Source of the DNA: Streptomyces sp. NRRL F-525
GTDB taxonomy: Bacteria > Actinomycetota > Actinomycetes > Streptomycetales > Streptomycetaceae
Length of the DNA: 64,000 nucleotides
Reading direction: 5' to 3'
Assembly (NCBI RefSeq): GCF_000716605.1
Contig: NZ_JNXE01000030.1
Coordinates: forward strand, 62,001-126,000
The notes under the pieces were generated by a model. That model was not told the origin of the DNA and did no database searches. It worked only from the letters and a program-made list of their open reading frames with translations. Of this stretch, positions 7,793 through 16,300 are shown one piece after another (positions within the stretch are counted from its first letter, which is position 1; every line of letters begins with the position of its first letter). The position numbers were made by a program, and so were the translations under genes.

Positions 7793-8386
7793 ATGGACAC
7801 CGACATCACCCCCACGCAGTCGCTCACCGTGACCGTCGTCATCGGCAGCAACCGCCACGGCCGCTTCGGCCCGGTCGTCGCCGACTGGCTCCTCACCCAC
7901 GTCCGCGACCACCCCGACCTCACCCTCCAGGTCGTCGACGTGGCCGACACCGGCCACCTGCCCACGACCCTCGCGCCGACCCCGGAGGCCACCGCCGCAC
8001 TCGCCGGCATTACCCCGAAACTGTCCTCCGCCGACGCCTTCGTCGTCCTCACCCCTGAGTACAACCACTCCTACCCGGCCGGCCTCAAGAACCTGATCGA
8101 CTGGCACTTCACCGAGTGGCGCGCCAAGCCCGTCGCCCTCGTCTCCTACGGCGGCCTCGCGGGCGGCCTGCGCGCGGTGGAGCACCTGCGCCAGGTCTTC
8201 GCCGAACTCCACGCCGTGACGGTCCGCGACACCGTCTCCTTCCACAACGCGGGCGCGTCCTTCGACGACGACGGCCGCCTCAAGGACCCGTCGGCCCCGG
8301 ACGCGGCGGCGAAGGCGATGCTGGACCAACTGGTGTGGTGGGGAAGGGCGTTGAAGGACGCGCGCCGGGTGCGGCCGTTGGCCTGA
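7793..8386 (+). CDS. NAD(P)H-dependent FMN reductase family protein
   Basis: 197-residue flavodoxin-fold oxidoreductase. The N-terminus carries the phosphate-binding loop VTVVIGSNRHGRFGPVVADWL, and the conserved flavin-site motif VVLTPEYNHSYPAGLKNLIDW is complete, followed by VALVSYGGLAGGLRAVEHLR. Such enzymes reduce FMN or quinones/azo compounds with NAD(P)H in the cytoplasm. The gene is monocistronic, with a strong bidirectional hairpin terminator 22 nt downstream. Physiological substrate unknown. Confidence 0.92.
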   Translation: MDTDITPTQSLTVTVVIGSNRHGRFGPVVADWLLTHVRDHPDLTLQVVDVADTGHLPTTLAPTPEATAALAGITPKLSSADAFVVLTPEYNHSYPAGLKNLIDWHFTEWRAKPVALVSYGGLAGGLRAVEHLRQVFAELHAVTVRDTVSFHNAGASFDDDGRLKDPSAPDAAAKAMLDQLVWWGRALKDARRVRPLA

Positions 8387-8407
8387 GGAGAAAGGATCCA
8401 ACGAAAA

Positions 8408-8440
8408 AAGGGGCGGCCGACAAAAGTCGGCCGCCCCCTT
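8408..8440. terminator. Bidirectional intrinsic terminator
   Basis: Perfect 12-bp stem GGGGCGGCCGAC / GTCGGCCGCCCC with an AAAA loop, flanked by A-rich sequence (8404-8409) and TT. It serves the converging FMN reductase (plus) and the small secreted protein gene (minus). Confidence 0.9.
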
Positions 8441-8460
8441 CACACCACCACGCGGAGGTG

Positions 8461-8727
8461 TCAGAAACCGAAGACGCCCTCGAACGTGCCACGGTCCCAG
8501 TCGTGGTCCGTCTTGGTGGTCGAGGAGTAGACGGGGCCGACGTGGTCGATGACACCGGCGAACATCGTGTTGTCGACGTGCCCGGAGCCCTGCGAGCCGG
8601 TGCCCTGGACGAGCGCGCCGTCGTCGTGGGGGAACGGGCCGTCGCCGTGGGCGAGGGCGGCACCCGCGCCACCGAGCAGGATGCCGACGGCGAGGACGGA
8701 CGTGGTCAGGGCGGAACGCATACGCAT
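8461..8727 (-). CDS. Small secreted protein
   Basis: 88 residues. The signal peptide is MRMRSALTTSVLAVGILLGGAGAALA; the mature ~62 residues are acidic, His/Gly/Asp-rich (HGDGPFPHDDGALVQGTG ... DHDWDRGTFEGVFGF) and cysteine-free. Small secreted proteins of this type are common in Streptomyces. I do not recognise a family; the HGDGP/HDDG and TDHDWD clusters could bind metal. It is transcribed toward the terminator shared with the FMN reductase. Confidence 0.7.
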   Translation of the reverse strand: MRMRSALTTSVLAVGILLGGAGAALAHGDGPFPHDDGALVQGTGSQGSGHVDNTMFAGVIDHVGPVYSSTTKTDHDWDRGTFEGVFGF

Positions 8728-8898
8728 GACTACTCCAATGATCTCTGGATGACGCGCCGGAAAACGGGCACGTCGGGCCGGACAACCCCTAAACGATCAC
8801 TGGAAACGTCGTGCCACCTCCATGACGCCACGTGGATCACCCGATGATTCACTCGAACGGGACCCCGAACCGCGCCATAAGAACCGCACCGCCGGAGC

Positions 8899-10041
8899 AT
8901 GCATCCCGGCATGAGTGTGGACAAGGCGTACTTCACCGTCGGGGCCACCGTGTCCACGTACGACCTCGACGCGGACGCGGCCGACCCGGCGCAGGACTGG
9001 CAACTGGGCGCGGCCTGGGGCGGGTTGCCGCCCGGCTGGGAGGAGGGCATCGACGCGGCGGTCGACCTCGGCCAGGAGCATCTCTACGTCTTCCGGGGCA
9101 CGGAGTACGTCCGCATCCCGTTCGCCACCCAGACCGTCGACGACGGCTACCCGCTCCCGACCCGCGACAACTGGTCCGGCCTCTCCTTCGACACCGTCGA
9201 CGCGGTCATGAACTGGTCCGACGGAAAGCTCTACTTCTTCAGCGGCCCGCAGTACGTCCGCTACGACATCGCCGCCGACCGCCAGGACCCCGGTTACCCC
9301 AAGCCGATCGCCGACGGCTGGAGCGGCGTCACCGCCGACTGGATCGGCGACGGCATCGACGGCGCGCTCAACCCCGGCAACGGCCGGGCGTACCTCTTCA
9401 AGGGCACCGAGTACGTGGCCATCGACTGGCACACCAAGAAACAGGAGGACGGCTACCCGCTCACCACCGCCGACCAGTGGTCAGGCCTCACCGGCCCCTA
9501 CGACGCGATCTGGTCCAACGCGGCCACCACGCCCCCGAGTTCGAGCAAGGCCGCCCAATTCAAGCTCTCCTACGGCGAGTTCGCCACCGCCAGCGAGACG
9601 GCGACCGGCGTCCCCGCACTCGTCACGCTCGGCCAGGCGGCGCTGGAGTCCGGCTGGGGCACGGCAGCCCCCGGCAACAACTTCTTCGGCATCAAGGCGA
9701 AGGCGACCGACCCGCCCGGGAGCCGTCAACTGCTGCGGACCCAGGAGGTGTTGGACCGCCCCGACGTGCAGTTCCCCGAGGTCATCTCGGTGACGCAGCG
9801 CCCGGACGGCAAGTACCTGTACGTCGTCCGCGACTGGTTCCGCGTCTACGCGACCCCCGAGGAGTCCTTCACGGCCCATGGCAACTACCTCCGGAACAAC
9901 GCCCGTTACGCGCCCGCGTTCGAGCACACCGACGATCCGTACGCCTTCGCGCGGGCGGTCGCGGACGCGGGGTACGCGACGGCGACGAACTACTACGACT
10001 CCCTCGCGTCCGTGATGCGGAACATCGAGGCCGCCACCTGA
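8899..10041 (+). CDS. Hemopexin-repeat protein with C-terminal glucosaminidase domain
   Basis: 380 residues in two domains. Residues ~10-215 hold about four hemopexin-like blades, each with a YVFRGTEYVRIPF-type core (also LYFFSGPQYVRYDI and AYLFKGTEYVAIDW). Residues ~225-380 are a FlgJ/LytG-type glucosaminidase: VTLGQAALESGWGTAAPGNNFFGIK contains the catalytic Glu, and DWFRVYATPEESFTAHGNYL is the conserved second motif. It probably cleaves peptidoglycan glycan strands. There is no signal peptide or TM segment, which is odd for a wall hydrolase. ATG 8911 (MSVDKAYF) is an equally plausible start. It heads the cassette continuing to 13813. Confidence 0.88.
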   Translation: MHPGMSVDKAYFTVGATVSTYDLDADAADPAQDWQLGAAWGGLPPGWEEGIDAAVDLGQEHLYVFRGTEYVRIPFATQTVDDGYPLPTRDNWSGLSFDTVDAVMNWSDGKLYFFSGPQYVRYDIAADRQDPGYPKPIADGWSGVTADWIGDGIDGALNPGNGRAYLFKGTEYVAIDWHTKKQEDGYPLTTADQWSGLTGPYDAIWSNAATTPPSSSKAAQFKLSYGEFATASETATGVPALVTLGQAALESGWGTAAPGNNFFGIKAKATDPPGSRQLLRTQEVLDRPDVQFPEVISVTQRPDGKYLYVVRDWFRVYATPEESFTAHGNYLRNNARYAPAFEHTDDPYAFARAVADAGYATATNYYDSLASVMRNIEAAT

Positions 10042-10140
10042 GCCTCGTCGAAGTCGCCCCCCTCGCACGGGGTTCACTTATCCGGGTGAACAGTCAGAAG
10101 TCACCGTATGAGCGGTATATGACCCGGGCAGGACGGGGCC

Positions 10141-11604
10141 ATGGGATACCAACTGGGGGATCTGGGGCGGACGTTCCGCGACCAGATGTACAACGTGCTC
10201 ACCGGCGGCGACGGCAGCGTCCCGCCGGCCAAGTCCAGCTTCATCACCTGGTGCATGCCCGGACTGCCGTACCAGGAGGCGGACTTCGCGTTCGCCGCGC
10301 AGGGCATCGGCACCGGAGCGACCGCGGCGGAGGACAAGCTCCTGCTCCAGCAGGCGTACAACTTCTCCTCGCTCATCGACTTCATCCCGGACGTGACCTC
10401 GGGGTACTCCTCGGGCCGCCAGGACGGGGTGTGGCGCAACGCGAGCGGTGCCCGGCTGAGCGAGATCTACGGCCAGATCCTCAAGTTCTCCAAGGTCGTC
10501 GACGACCAGCTCACCGACGACCAGAAGGCCAAACTGGACCGGTTCCGGGGCCTGTTGAGGGTGACGCGCACGGTGAAGGACATCGTCACCGAGCAGGAGA
10601 AGCAGGTCACCGAGGACAGCCCCATGCTCAAGGCCTACAAGGCGTGCATGTAGGCGTACGTCACCGCCGCGCTGTCGTACAACAACAAGCGCATCGCCGC
10701 GCAGGCGGCCGTGGGCGAGTCCGGCAAGCAGGCGGTCGCGGACTGGGCGGCCAACGCGCAGCTGTACTCGATGCAGGTCGCGGCCGCGATGGACGACTGG
10801 ACGTCGAGCGGGTACCGCAACGAGGTCGAGGAGATCAACGCCTACATCGACCAGACCACCGAGAAGTCGATGCTCCTGTGGAAGCGCAACCTGGAGCGCT
10901 TCTACGAGGAGGCGAACACCAACGCGCTGGGCCCGGGCCAGTCCTTCTACTACACGACGGTCGTCCCCGGTGACTTCGCGACCTCGAACGGCTGGACCGC
11001 GTACTCGATGTACCACCAGATGGTGGACTCCCACAGCCACTACGAGACGACGTCCTGGTCGGCGGGCGGCGGTCTGAACTTCGGCCTGTGGAGCGCGAGT
11101 TCGGGCGTCACCTCCAACTCCCAGGACTACAGCGAGAACTACCAGGTCGACGACTTCTCGATGTCCTTCGAGATGGCCCAGGTCCAGGTCGTACGGCCGT
11201 GGTTCTACCCGGAGTTCCTGGAGAACCGCGGCTGGGACCTGCGCCAGGGGCAGGGCTGGAACTACGACCAGATGCCGTCCGACGGCGGCGACCCGCCCCA
11301 GGGCCGCTTCATCGGCTATCCGCTCCAGGCCCTGTTCATCAGGAACCTCACCATCCACTCCGCCTCGCTGGCCCAGGCGTTGCAGACCCACCAGAGCTCC
11401 GTGTCGGTCAACGCGAGTGTCGGCTGGGGCCCGTTCACCGTGAAGGGCAGCTACAGCCACTCCGAGTCGGACCAGCACTTCCACTCCGAGAACGACGGCG
11501 CCACCATCACCGTCCCCGGCATGCAGATCATCGGCTTCGTCAACCACCTCCTGGACAAGACACCGAACCTGCTCGACGGCCTCGACCCCGACCAACTCGT
11601 CTAG
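10141..11604 (+). pseudogene. Large uncharacterised protein, interrupted by in-frame TAG at 10651
   Basis: Reading one frame from ATG 10141 gives 170 residues, TAG at 10651-10653, then 316 further codons in the same frame to 11604. Coding continues on both sides (KAYKACM / AYVTAALSYNNKRIA) with no ribosome site near the stop. The neighbouring gene at 11619 encodes a homolog (LRDYRTARQAWLQA, VIRPWLDPP, PPHGRCPAYV against VVRPWFYPE, PPQGRFIGYP). The amber aligns with its Gln codon CAG at 12045, so a C-to-T change explains it. Predicted features are an N-terminal helical half and a C-terminal half with two Ser/Thr/Gly-rich alternating strands (ETTSWSAGGGLNFGLWSASS; VSVNASVGWGPFTVKGSYSH), like membrane-inserting hairpins. 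No signal peptide. Function unknown. Confidence 0.85.
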
Positions 11605-11618
11605 GGCGGCGGCCGGTT

Positions 11619-13187
11619 ATGAACGAGACCGCAGCGGTGTGGGCCGCGTCCCCGGTGGACGCGGCGGCCATGTTCGGCCTGGGCGCGTACTTCCGGAACC
11701 TGCTCACCGACCCCGAGCACCTGGTGAGCGTCCCCGTGACGCCGATCGTCTACCAGGACAGCATGTTCCGCTTCGGCGGCGCGTTGGACGCGCCCCGGGC
11801 CACGGTCTGGTCCGAGTTCTGCGAACTCGTCAACAGGGTCCCCACGCAACCCACTTGGGCGCCCCCGTCGACCGTCCACCTGTGGGGAATCTACGGCGAG
11901 GTACTCGGCGCCGACCTGGCCGGCTCCACCCTCACCCTCGAGGAACACCAGCGCTACGACAAGGCGGTCGCGTACCTCTACGACACCGGCGCCGACGGAG
12001 TCTTCGTCCCCTCGGCCGCCCTGCGCGACTACCGCACGGCCCGCCAGGCGTGGCTCCAGGCCGACACGGACTACCACCAGGCGGAACAGACGGCGACGAT
12101 GTCGACCGACCAGACCGTCCGCGACCACTGGACCCACGTCGACGAACCCCGGCTCCGCCAGGCCAGGGACGACGCCATGGACGCCTGGCAGACCGCGGGC
12201 CACAAGGCCGAGGTGGAGGACGCCCTGCGCGAGACCTCCGAACTCGCCTCGAAGGCCCCCTCCAGCATCTGGAAACGGCACCGCGACACCTTCAACCCGA
12301 ACCTCCCCGACCAGTACACGACCGCCCCCAACGGCACGCGTTTCGCGCCCACTTACTACTCACCGGACGGCGCGCTGGACGACCCCTGGTCGAGAGTCGT
12401 GCTCTCGGACGACATGCTCCGCACCCTGGCCGCCCAGGCACCGGCGGAGCTCCGGTCGGCGTTCGGCGACCGGGCCACCGACGACACGGTCTTCTCCCTC
12501 GCCTTTGAATACCGCGTGGTGTCCGTGATCCGCCCCTGGCTGGACCCGCCGATGGAACTCTTCGGCTCCCGCGCCTGGCGCCTCTCGTCAGGCGTCGCCC
12601 CGCTGAGCGACGGCGCCACCCCACCGCACGGCCGCTGCCCGGCGTACGTCGAATCGGTCGCCCTGGCCCGCAACATCGAGCTGATCCGCCAGGCCGTCGG
12701 TTACACCGAGACCCCCGGCGAGACCACCCTTCACGGCACCTGGACCCTCGACCTCGACAACGGCATCGCGGGCGGCGACATGAACACCGCCGACCTGTGG
12801 TGGGAGTGGATGACGGAGACCACCGCCCAGTTGGTGCCCAGCTCCCACGCCGGAATCGTCAACCTCGGCCAGGTCGACTACGACGCCTTCGACGGCCACC
12901 GCCTCTCGACCCTCACCTACGGCAGCACCCCCCTCACCGGCAACCCGAACGCGAGCAACCAACTGGTCACCGGGGACGTGTTCGCCGTACGCACGACGGA
13001 GGGCCGCTTCGCCAAGGTGCAGGTGGTCCAGTACGGCTACGACCTCCAACTCCGCTGGGTGGCCTACCAGCAGGCGACCTCCGCGATGCAGAGCAGCGTC
13101 ACCGCACCGGACGACGTGTTCCTCGCCGGGTTCGTGTGCCGGCAACTCCCGAAGAGTCCCGACCCTGACCCGGCACTGACATGGTGA
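11619..13187 (+). CDS. Large uncharacterised protein, paralog of the 10141 gene product
   Basis: 522-residue soluble protein with no signal peptide or obvious TM helix and no family I can name. The N-terminal ~110 residues contain STVHLWGIYGEVLGADLAG, followed by a charged helical region (ATMSTDQTVRDHWTHVDEPRLRQARDDAMDAWQTAGHKAEVEDAL). A beta-rich C-terminal half has FEYRVVSVIRPWLDPP and ATPPHGRCPAYVESVALARNIELI, both shared with the broken neighbour. It starts 14 nt after that gene and overlaps the next by 7 nt, so the set is one transcription unit. The pair probably arose by tandem duplication and may assemble together. Confidence 0.85.
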   Translation: MNETAAVWAASPVDAAAMFGLGAYFRNLLTDPEHLVSVPVTPIVYQDSMFRFGGALDAPRATVWSEFCELVNRVPTQPTWAPPSTVHLWGIYGEVLGADLAGSTLTLEEHQRYDKAVAYLYDTGADGVFVPSAALRDYRTARQAWLQADTDYHQAEQTATMSTDQTVRDHWTHVDEPRLRQARDDAMDAWQTAGHKAEVEDALRETSELASKAPSSIWKRHRDTFNPNLPDQYTTAPNGTRFAPTYYSPDGALDDPWSRVVLSDDMLRTLAAQAPAELRSAFGDRATDDTVFSLAFEYRVVSVIRPWLDPPMELFGSRAWRLSSGVAPLSDGATPPHGRCPAYVESVALARNIELIRQAVGYTETPGETTLHGTWTLDLDNGIAGGDMNTADLWWEWMTETTAQLVPSSHAGIVNLGQVDYDAFDGHRLSTLTYGSTPLTGNPNASNQLVTGDVFAVRTTEGRFAKVQVVQYGYDLQLRWVAYQQATSAMQSSVTAPDDVFLAGFVCRQLPKSPDPDPALTW

Positions 13188-13813
13188 CCCCCGAACTCGC
13201 CGTGCACGGCCTCGTGTTGCTCGGCACGGACACGGTGTACGCCGTCCACATGCCCACGTTCACCGCGCCGTACGACTTCCAGGCGGTCCTGCGGGTGACC
13301 CTGGACACGGACACCTACCGCACGGCCCGCAAGCGCTACGGCACGTCGGCCCTGTTCACGATCAGCCCACCCACCCTCCTCCTCAAGGACCTTGAGCCGG
13401 GCGCGACCTTCCCCGCCGACCTCTACTTCGGCCGCTTCGGTAGGGACGGCGAGTTGCTGGGGGAGGTGAGGGTGAGGATCGAGGAGCGGCTGTATGTCGG
13501 CCACCCGACCGAGCCCACTGGTGAACCGGCGCCCCTCCGCTACGTCCTCTTCGGCCGCGAACAGCTCTACTTGGCCCACGCCCTCACCCGCCCCCCGGAC
13601 TTCGACCAGGTGCTGACCGCTCAACTCGCGGGGGAGTGGCTGGCGTTGGGCGCCGCGGCGGAGACGGCAGCGCACCTGGTGACGATCCCGAACCGCCCGA
13701 ACGACCTGGCCGGACGCCTGCACCCGGGCGAGCAACTCACCACTGGGGAAACGGAGTTGCAGGTGCTGGCGGAGGTTTACCTGGAGACGGCCGACCTGGC
13801 GGAAGGGGCTTAA
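13181..13813 (+). CDS. Conserved hypothetical protein with HMPTF-APYDFQ motif
   Basis: 210 residues, overlapping the previous gene by 7 nt (ATGGTGA), so translational coupling is likely. The N-terminus has TVYAVHMPTFTAPYDFQAVLRVTL, a signature I associate with conserved proteins of unknown function carrying an H(L/M)PxFxxPxDxQ motif. It continues beta-rich (TISPPTLLLKDLEPGATFPADLYFG; YVGHPTEPTGEPAPLRYVLFGREQLYLAHALTRPPDFDQVL), with another His in the second half. There is no signal peptide. It ends the cassette that begins with the hemopexin-glucosaminidase gene and overlaps the convergent TetR gene by 4 nt. Confidence 0.8.
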   Translation: MVTPELAVHGLVLLGTDTVYAVHMPTFTAPYDFQAVLRVTLDTDTYRTARKRYGTSALFTISPPTLLLKDLEPGATFPADLYFGRFGRDGELLGEVRVRIEERLYVGHPTEPTGEPAPLRYVLFGREQLYLAHALTRPPDFDQVLTAQLAGEWLALGAAAETAAHLVTIPNRPNDLAGRLHPGEQLTTGETELQVLAEVYLETADLAEGA

Positions 13814-14541
13814 CGGGCAAGCCGTAGCGACAGCCCGTCCAGGACGACATCGAGGCCGTAGGCGAATTTACTGTCGCGCAGGGTCACCGGATCGGTGCTC
13901 GTGACGGTCGACTCGGCGTAGGAACCGGCGAGATGGGCGTGACCGGCGGCGGCCTGCTGGGCGGCCGGCATCAGGCGGGCGATGAACTCGGCCTCGGTCT
14001 CGCCGGACCGCGCGACCGTGGTGAGCCAGGCGGCCTCGGTCGTGCTCATCCCGATCGTGTACGACAGCACCGCGTCGATCGCGCCGCTCGGCTCGGGGAA
14101 TCCGACGGTCGTGAACAGCGCGGCGAGCCGTTCGGTGAAGGACATGAGGTTCGGGCCGAGGTAGGCGAGCCCGGCCTGCCCGAGCACCGAGGACAGCCAG
14201 CGGTGCCGTAGCGCGGTCGTACGGAAGGAGGCGGCGGCCTCGGTGACGGCGGCGCGCCAGTCGGCGGTGTCCGCGGCCGGGACGTGGATCTCGGCGGCGA
14301 CCTCGTCGACGGCCAGTTCCATCAGCTCGTCCTTGGTCGCGACATGCCGGTAGAGGGAGGTCGCGCCGGCGTTGAGGCGGGCGCCGAGCTTGCGCATGCT
14401 CAGCGCCTCGATGCCGTCGGCGTCCAGCATCGCGATCGCCTCGCGCACGATCGCGTCCCTGCTGAGCGCTGGCTGGTCGGCCGCGCGCTGCTCGCGGGCC
14501 CACACGGAGGGGATGGGGTTCGGCGTGGTCCTGGCGGCCAT
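13810..14541 (-). CDS. TetR/AcrR-family transcriptional regulator
   Basis: 243 residues. The HTH occupies about residues 25-70 (SRDAIVREAIAMLDADGIEALSMRKLGARLNAGATSLYRHVATKDELMEL), followed by a TetR_C tetracycline-repressor-like ligand domain. ATG 14541 is preceded by GGAG at 7 nt. The gene diverges from an MFS exporter 149 nt away. The shared intergenic region contains repeated operator-like elements (14563-14658), so this is probably the exporter's ligand-responsive repressor. Confidence 0.93.
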   Translation of the reverse strand: MAARTTPNPIPSVWAREQRAADQPALSRDAIVREAIAMLDADGIEALSMRKLGARLNAGATSLYRHVATKDELMELAVDEVAAEIHVPAADTADWRAAVTEAAASFRTTALRHRWLSSVLGQAGLAYLGPNLMSFTERLAALFTTVGFPEPSGAIDAVLSYTIGMSTTEAAWLTTVARSGETEAEFIARLMPAAQQAAAGHAHLAGSYAESTVTSTDPVTLRDSKFAYGLDVVLDGLSLRLAR

Positions 14542-14562
14542 GACGGGTCTCCTTCGTGCGGG

Positions 14563-14658
14563 CCGTGCGTACGTCGTTCGCATCCAGCGTACAGAGTTCA
14601 GGGATTGCGCACACTGTTCCGCCGTGCGTACAGTGTTCGCATCAAAGGAACGGTGTAC
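14563..14658. promoter_or_regulatory. Promoter/operator region shared by TetR and MFS genes
   Basis: Two 22-bp direct repeats with 3 mismatches, CCGTGCGTAC-n3-GTTCGCATC, lie at 14563-14584 and 14622-14643. The second also forms an inverted repeat with a downstream half-site (GTACAGTGTTC at 14628, 9-nt spacer, GAACGGTGTAC to 14658; 9/11 match). A sigma-70-like promoter TTGCGC (14605)-18 nt-TACAGT (14629) reads toward the MFS gene and is overlapped by the second repeat. This is consistent with TetR repression; binding itself is inferred. Confidence 0.6.
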
Positions 14659-14690
14659 GCAGGCCGACGAGGGAAGCAGAGGAAGCAGTC

Positions 14691-16217
14691 ATGGGCAGTC
14701 GCAGTCACCCGGAAGCACTTACCGAAACCCGGAACCCCCGGCGCTGGTGGATCCTCGTCGTGCTGTGCCTCAGTTCGCTGGTGCTGGTGGTCGACAGCAT
14801 GGCGCTGACCGTGGCGGTGCCGTCGATGACCGAGAGCCTCGGGGCGAGCGCCCAGGACACCCAGTGGATCCTCGACTCCTACATCCTGGTCTTCGCCGGC
14901 CTGCTGCTGACCTCCGGCAGCCTCGGCGACCGCTTCGGCCGCCGGAAGGTGATGCTGATCGGTCTTGTGCTGTTCGGGGCGGCTTCGCTGGCGGCGACGT
15001 TCTGCACGAACCCCGGTGAGGTGATCGCCGTGCGCGTGGCGATGGGGGTGGGCGGTGCGCTGATCATGCCGTCGACGCTCTCGATCCTCATCACGGTCTT
15101 CGACGCGGAGGAACGCGGGAAGGCGATGGCGGCCTGGGGTTCGGTGTCGATGCTGGCGCTGGTCGGCAGCCCGGTGCTCGGTGGCGTCCTGATCGACCAC
15201 TTCTCGTGGCACTCCATCTTCTTCCTCAACGTGCCGGTCGTAGCGCTCGCGTTGGTGGCCGGTGTGACGCTGATGCCGGAGTCCAAAAACCCCTGGCAGA
15301 AGCCGGATCCGCTGGGCGCGGTGCTGTCGGCGGTCGGTATGACGGCCCTGATCTGGTGGATCATCGAGATCCCGCAGCACGGTGCGTTCGCGGGCCGGGG
15401 CCTGGTCACCCTCGCGGTGGCGGTGGCGGGGCTGGCCGGATTCGTGGTCTGGGAGAACGTGACCCCGACCCCGATGGTCCCCCTGGTCCTCTTCAAGCAC
15501 CGTAATTTCAGCGGCGGTTCGCTCTCCCTGACCCTGGTCCAGATAGGCAACGGCGGCCTGCTCCTGGTCCTCACCCAGTACCTGCAGTTCGTCCTCGGCT
15601 ACTCACCGGTGAAGGCGGGCCTGGCCTTCGTGCCGCTGGCGGTCACCGCGCTGGTCGGCAACGCGGCGGGCGCCAAGTTCACGGCGAGGTACGGCCATCG
15701 GTATCTGATCCTGGCGGGCATGCTGGTGATGGCCTCCTCCTTCGTCCTGCTTACGACGGTCACGGCCGCCACCGGCTTCACCGTCCCGGCGGTGGCGCTG
15801 GGCCTCCTCGGCCTGGGCGCGGGCCTCGCGATGCCGGCGGCGGTGGGCGCGCTGATGGGCACGATCCCCGAGGACAAGGCGGGCGTCGGCTCGGCCCTCA
15901 ACGACACCATCCAGCAGGCGGGTACGGCCCTGGGTATCGCGATCCTCGGCTCCCTCCTGTCGAGCGGCTTCGCCGACGAGATGCCCTCCGGTACGTCCGA
16001 CGAGGCCCGCCACTCGATCGGCGGGGCGCTGGCGGCGGCGCACGGGGACGCGGGGTTGGTCCGGGCGGCCCGGGAGGCGTTCACGCACGCCATGTCAACG
16101 ACCTTCATGGTCAGCGCGGTTGGGGTCGTGGCGGCGGGAGTGCTGGCGGCGGTGGTGATGCGGGATTCGGTGACTGAGGATCAGGAAGTTCTGGAGGAGA
16201 GGGAGTTGGCCGCCTGA
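14691..16217 (+). CDS. MFS multidrug exporter, DHA2 (14-TM) family
   Basis: 508-residue drug:proton antiporter. The N-terminus is MGSRSHPEALTETRNPRRWW, then a first helix WILVVLCLSSLVLVVDSMAL. The signature GSLGDRFGRRKVMLIG follows TM2, and the motif-C-like glycine/proline helix lies in SVSMLALVGSPVLGGVLIDHFSW. About 14 hydrophobic segments are visible. ATG 14691 follows GAGGAAGC. It is controlled by the divergent TetR gene and followed by a hairpin terminator at 16235. It likely exports a toxic compound or antibiotic; substrate unknown. Confidence 0.93.
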   Translation: MGSRSHPEALTETRNPRRWWILVVLCLSSLVLVVDSMALTVAVPSMTESLGASAQDTQWILDSYILVFAGLLLTSGSLGDRFGRRKVMLIGLVLFGAASLAATFCTNPGEVIAVRVAMGVGGALIMPSTLSILITVFDAEERGKAMAAWGSVSMLALVGSPVLGGVLIDHFSWHSIFFLNVPVVALALVAGVTLMPESKNPWQKPDPLGAVLSAVGMTALIWWIIEIPQHGAFAGRGLVTLAVAVAGLAGFVVWENVTPTPMVPLVLFKHRNFSGGSLSLTLVQIGNGGLLLVLTQYLQFVLGYSPVKAGLAFVPLAVTALVGNAAGAKFTARYGHRYLILAGMLVMASSFVLLTTVTAATGFTVPAVALGLLGLGAGLAMPAAVGALMGTIPEDKAGVGSALNDTIQQAGTALGIAILGSLLSSGFADEMPSGTSDEARHSIGGALAAAHGDAGLVRAAREAFTHAMSTTFMVSAVGVVAAGVLAAVVMRDSVTEDQEVLEERELAA

Positions 16218-16234
16218 GTCGGGAACGGGGATGC

Positions 16235-16264
16235 AAGGCCGCTGCCCTTGAGGGCGGCGGCCTT
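16235..16264 (+). terminator. Hairpin terminator after MFS gene
   Basis: AAGGCCGCTGCCC-TTGA-GGGCGGCGGCCTT, a 13-bp stem with one mismatch, 18 nt past the MFS stop. The short T run after the stem is weak. Confidence 0.7.
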
Positions 16265-16300
16265 GTCGTGTCGCCGTCGTGTGGACTCCCGGCAGAGGTC

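Noticed and set aside
7588..8058. Plus-strand frame before and overlapping the FMN reductase
   Set aside because: Becomes a His/Arg/Pro-rich shadow of the reductase; its first part lacks coding features.
10651..10653. Amber codon read as pyrrolysine or other programmed recoding
   Set aside because: No pyl genes or recoding element seen, and the paralog has an ordinary CAG glutamine at the aligned position, so a point mutation is simpler.
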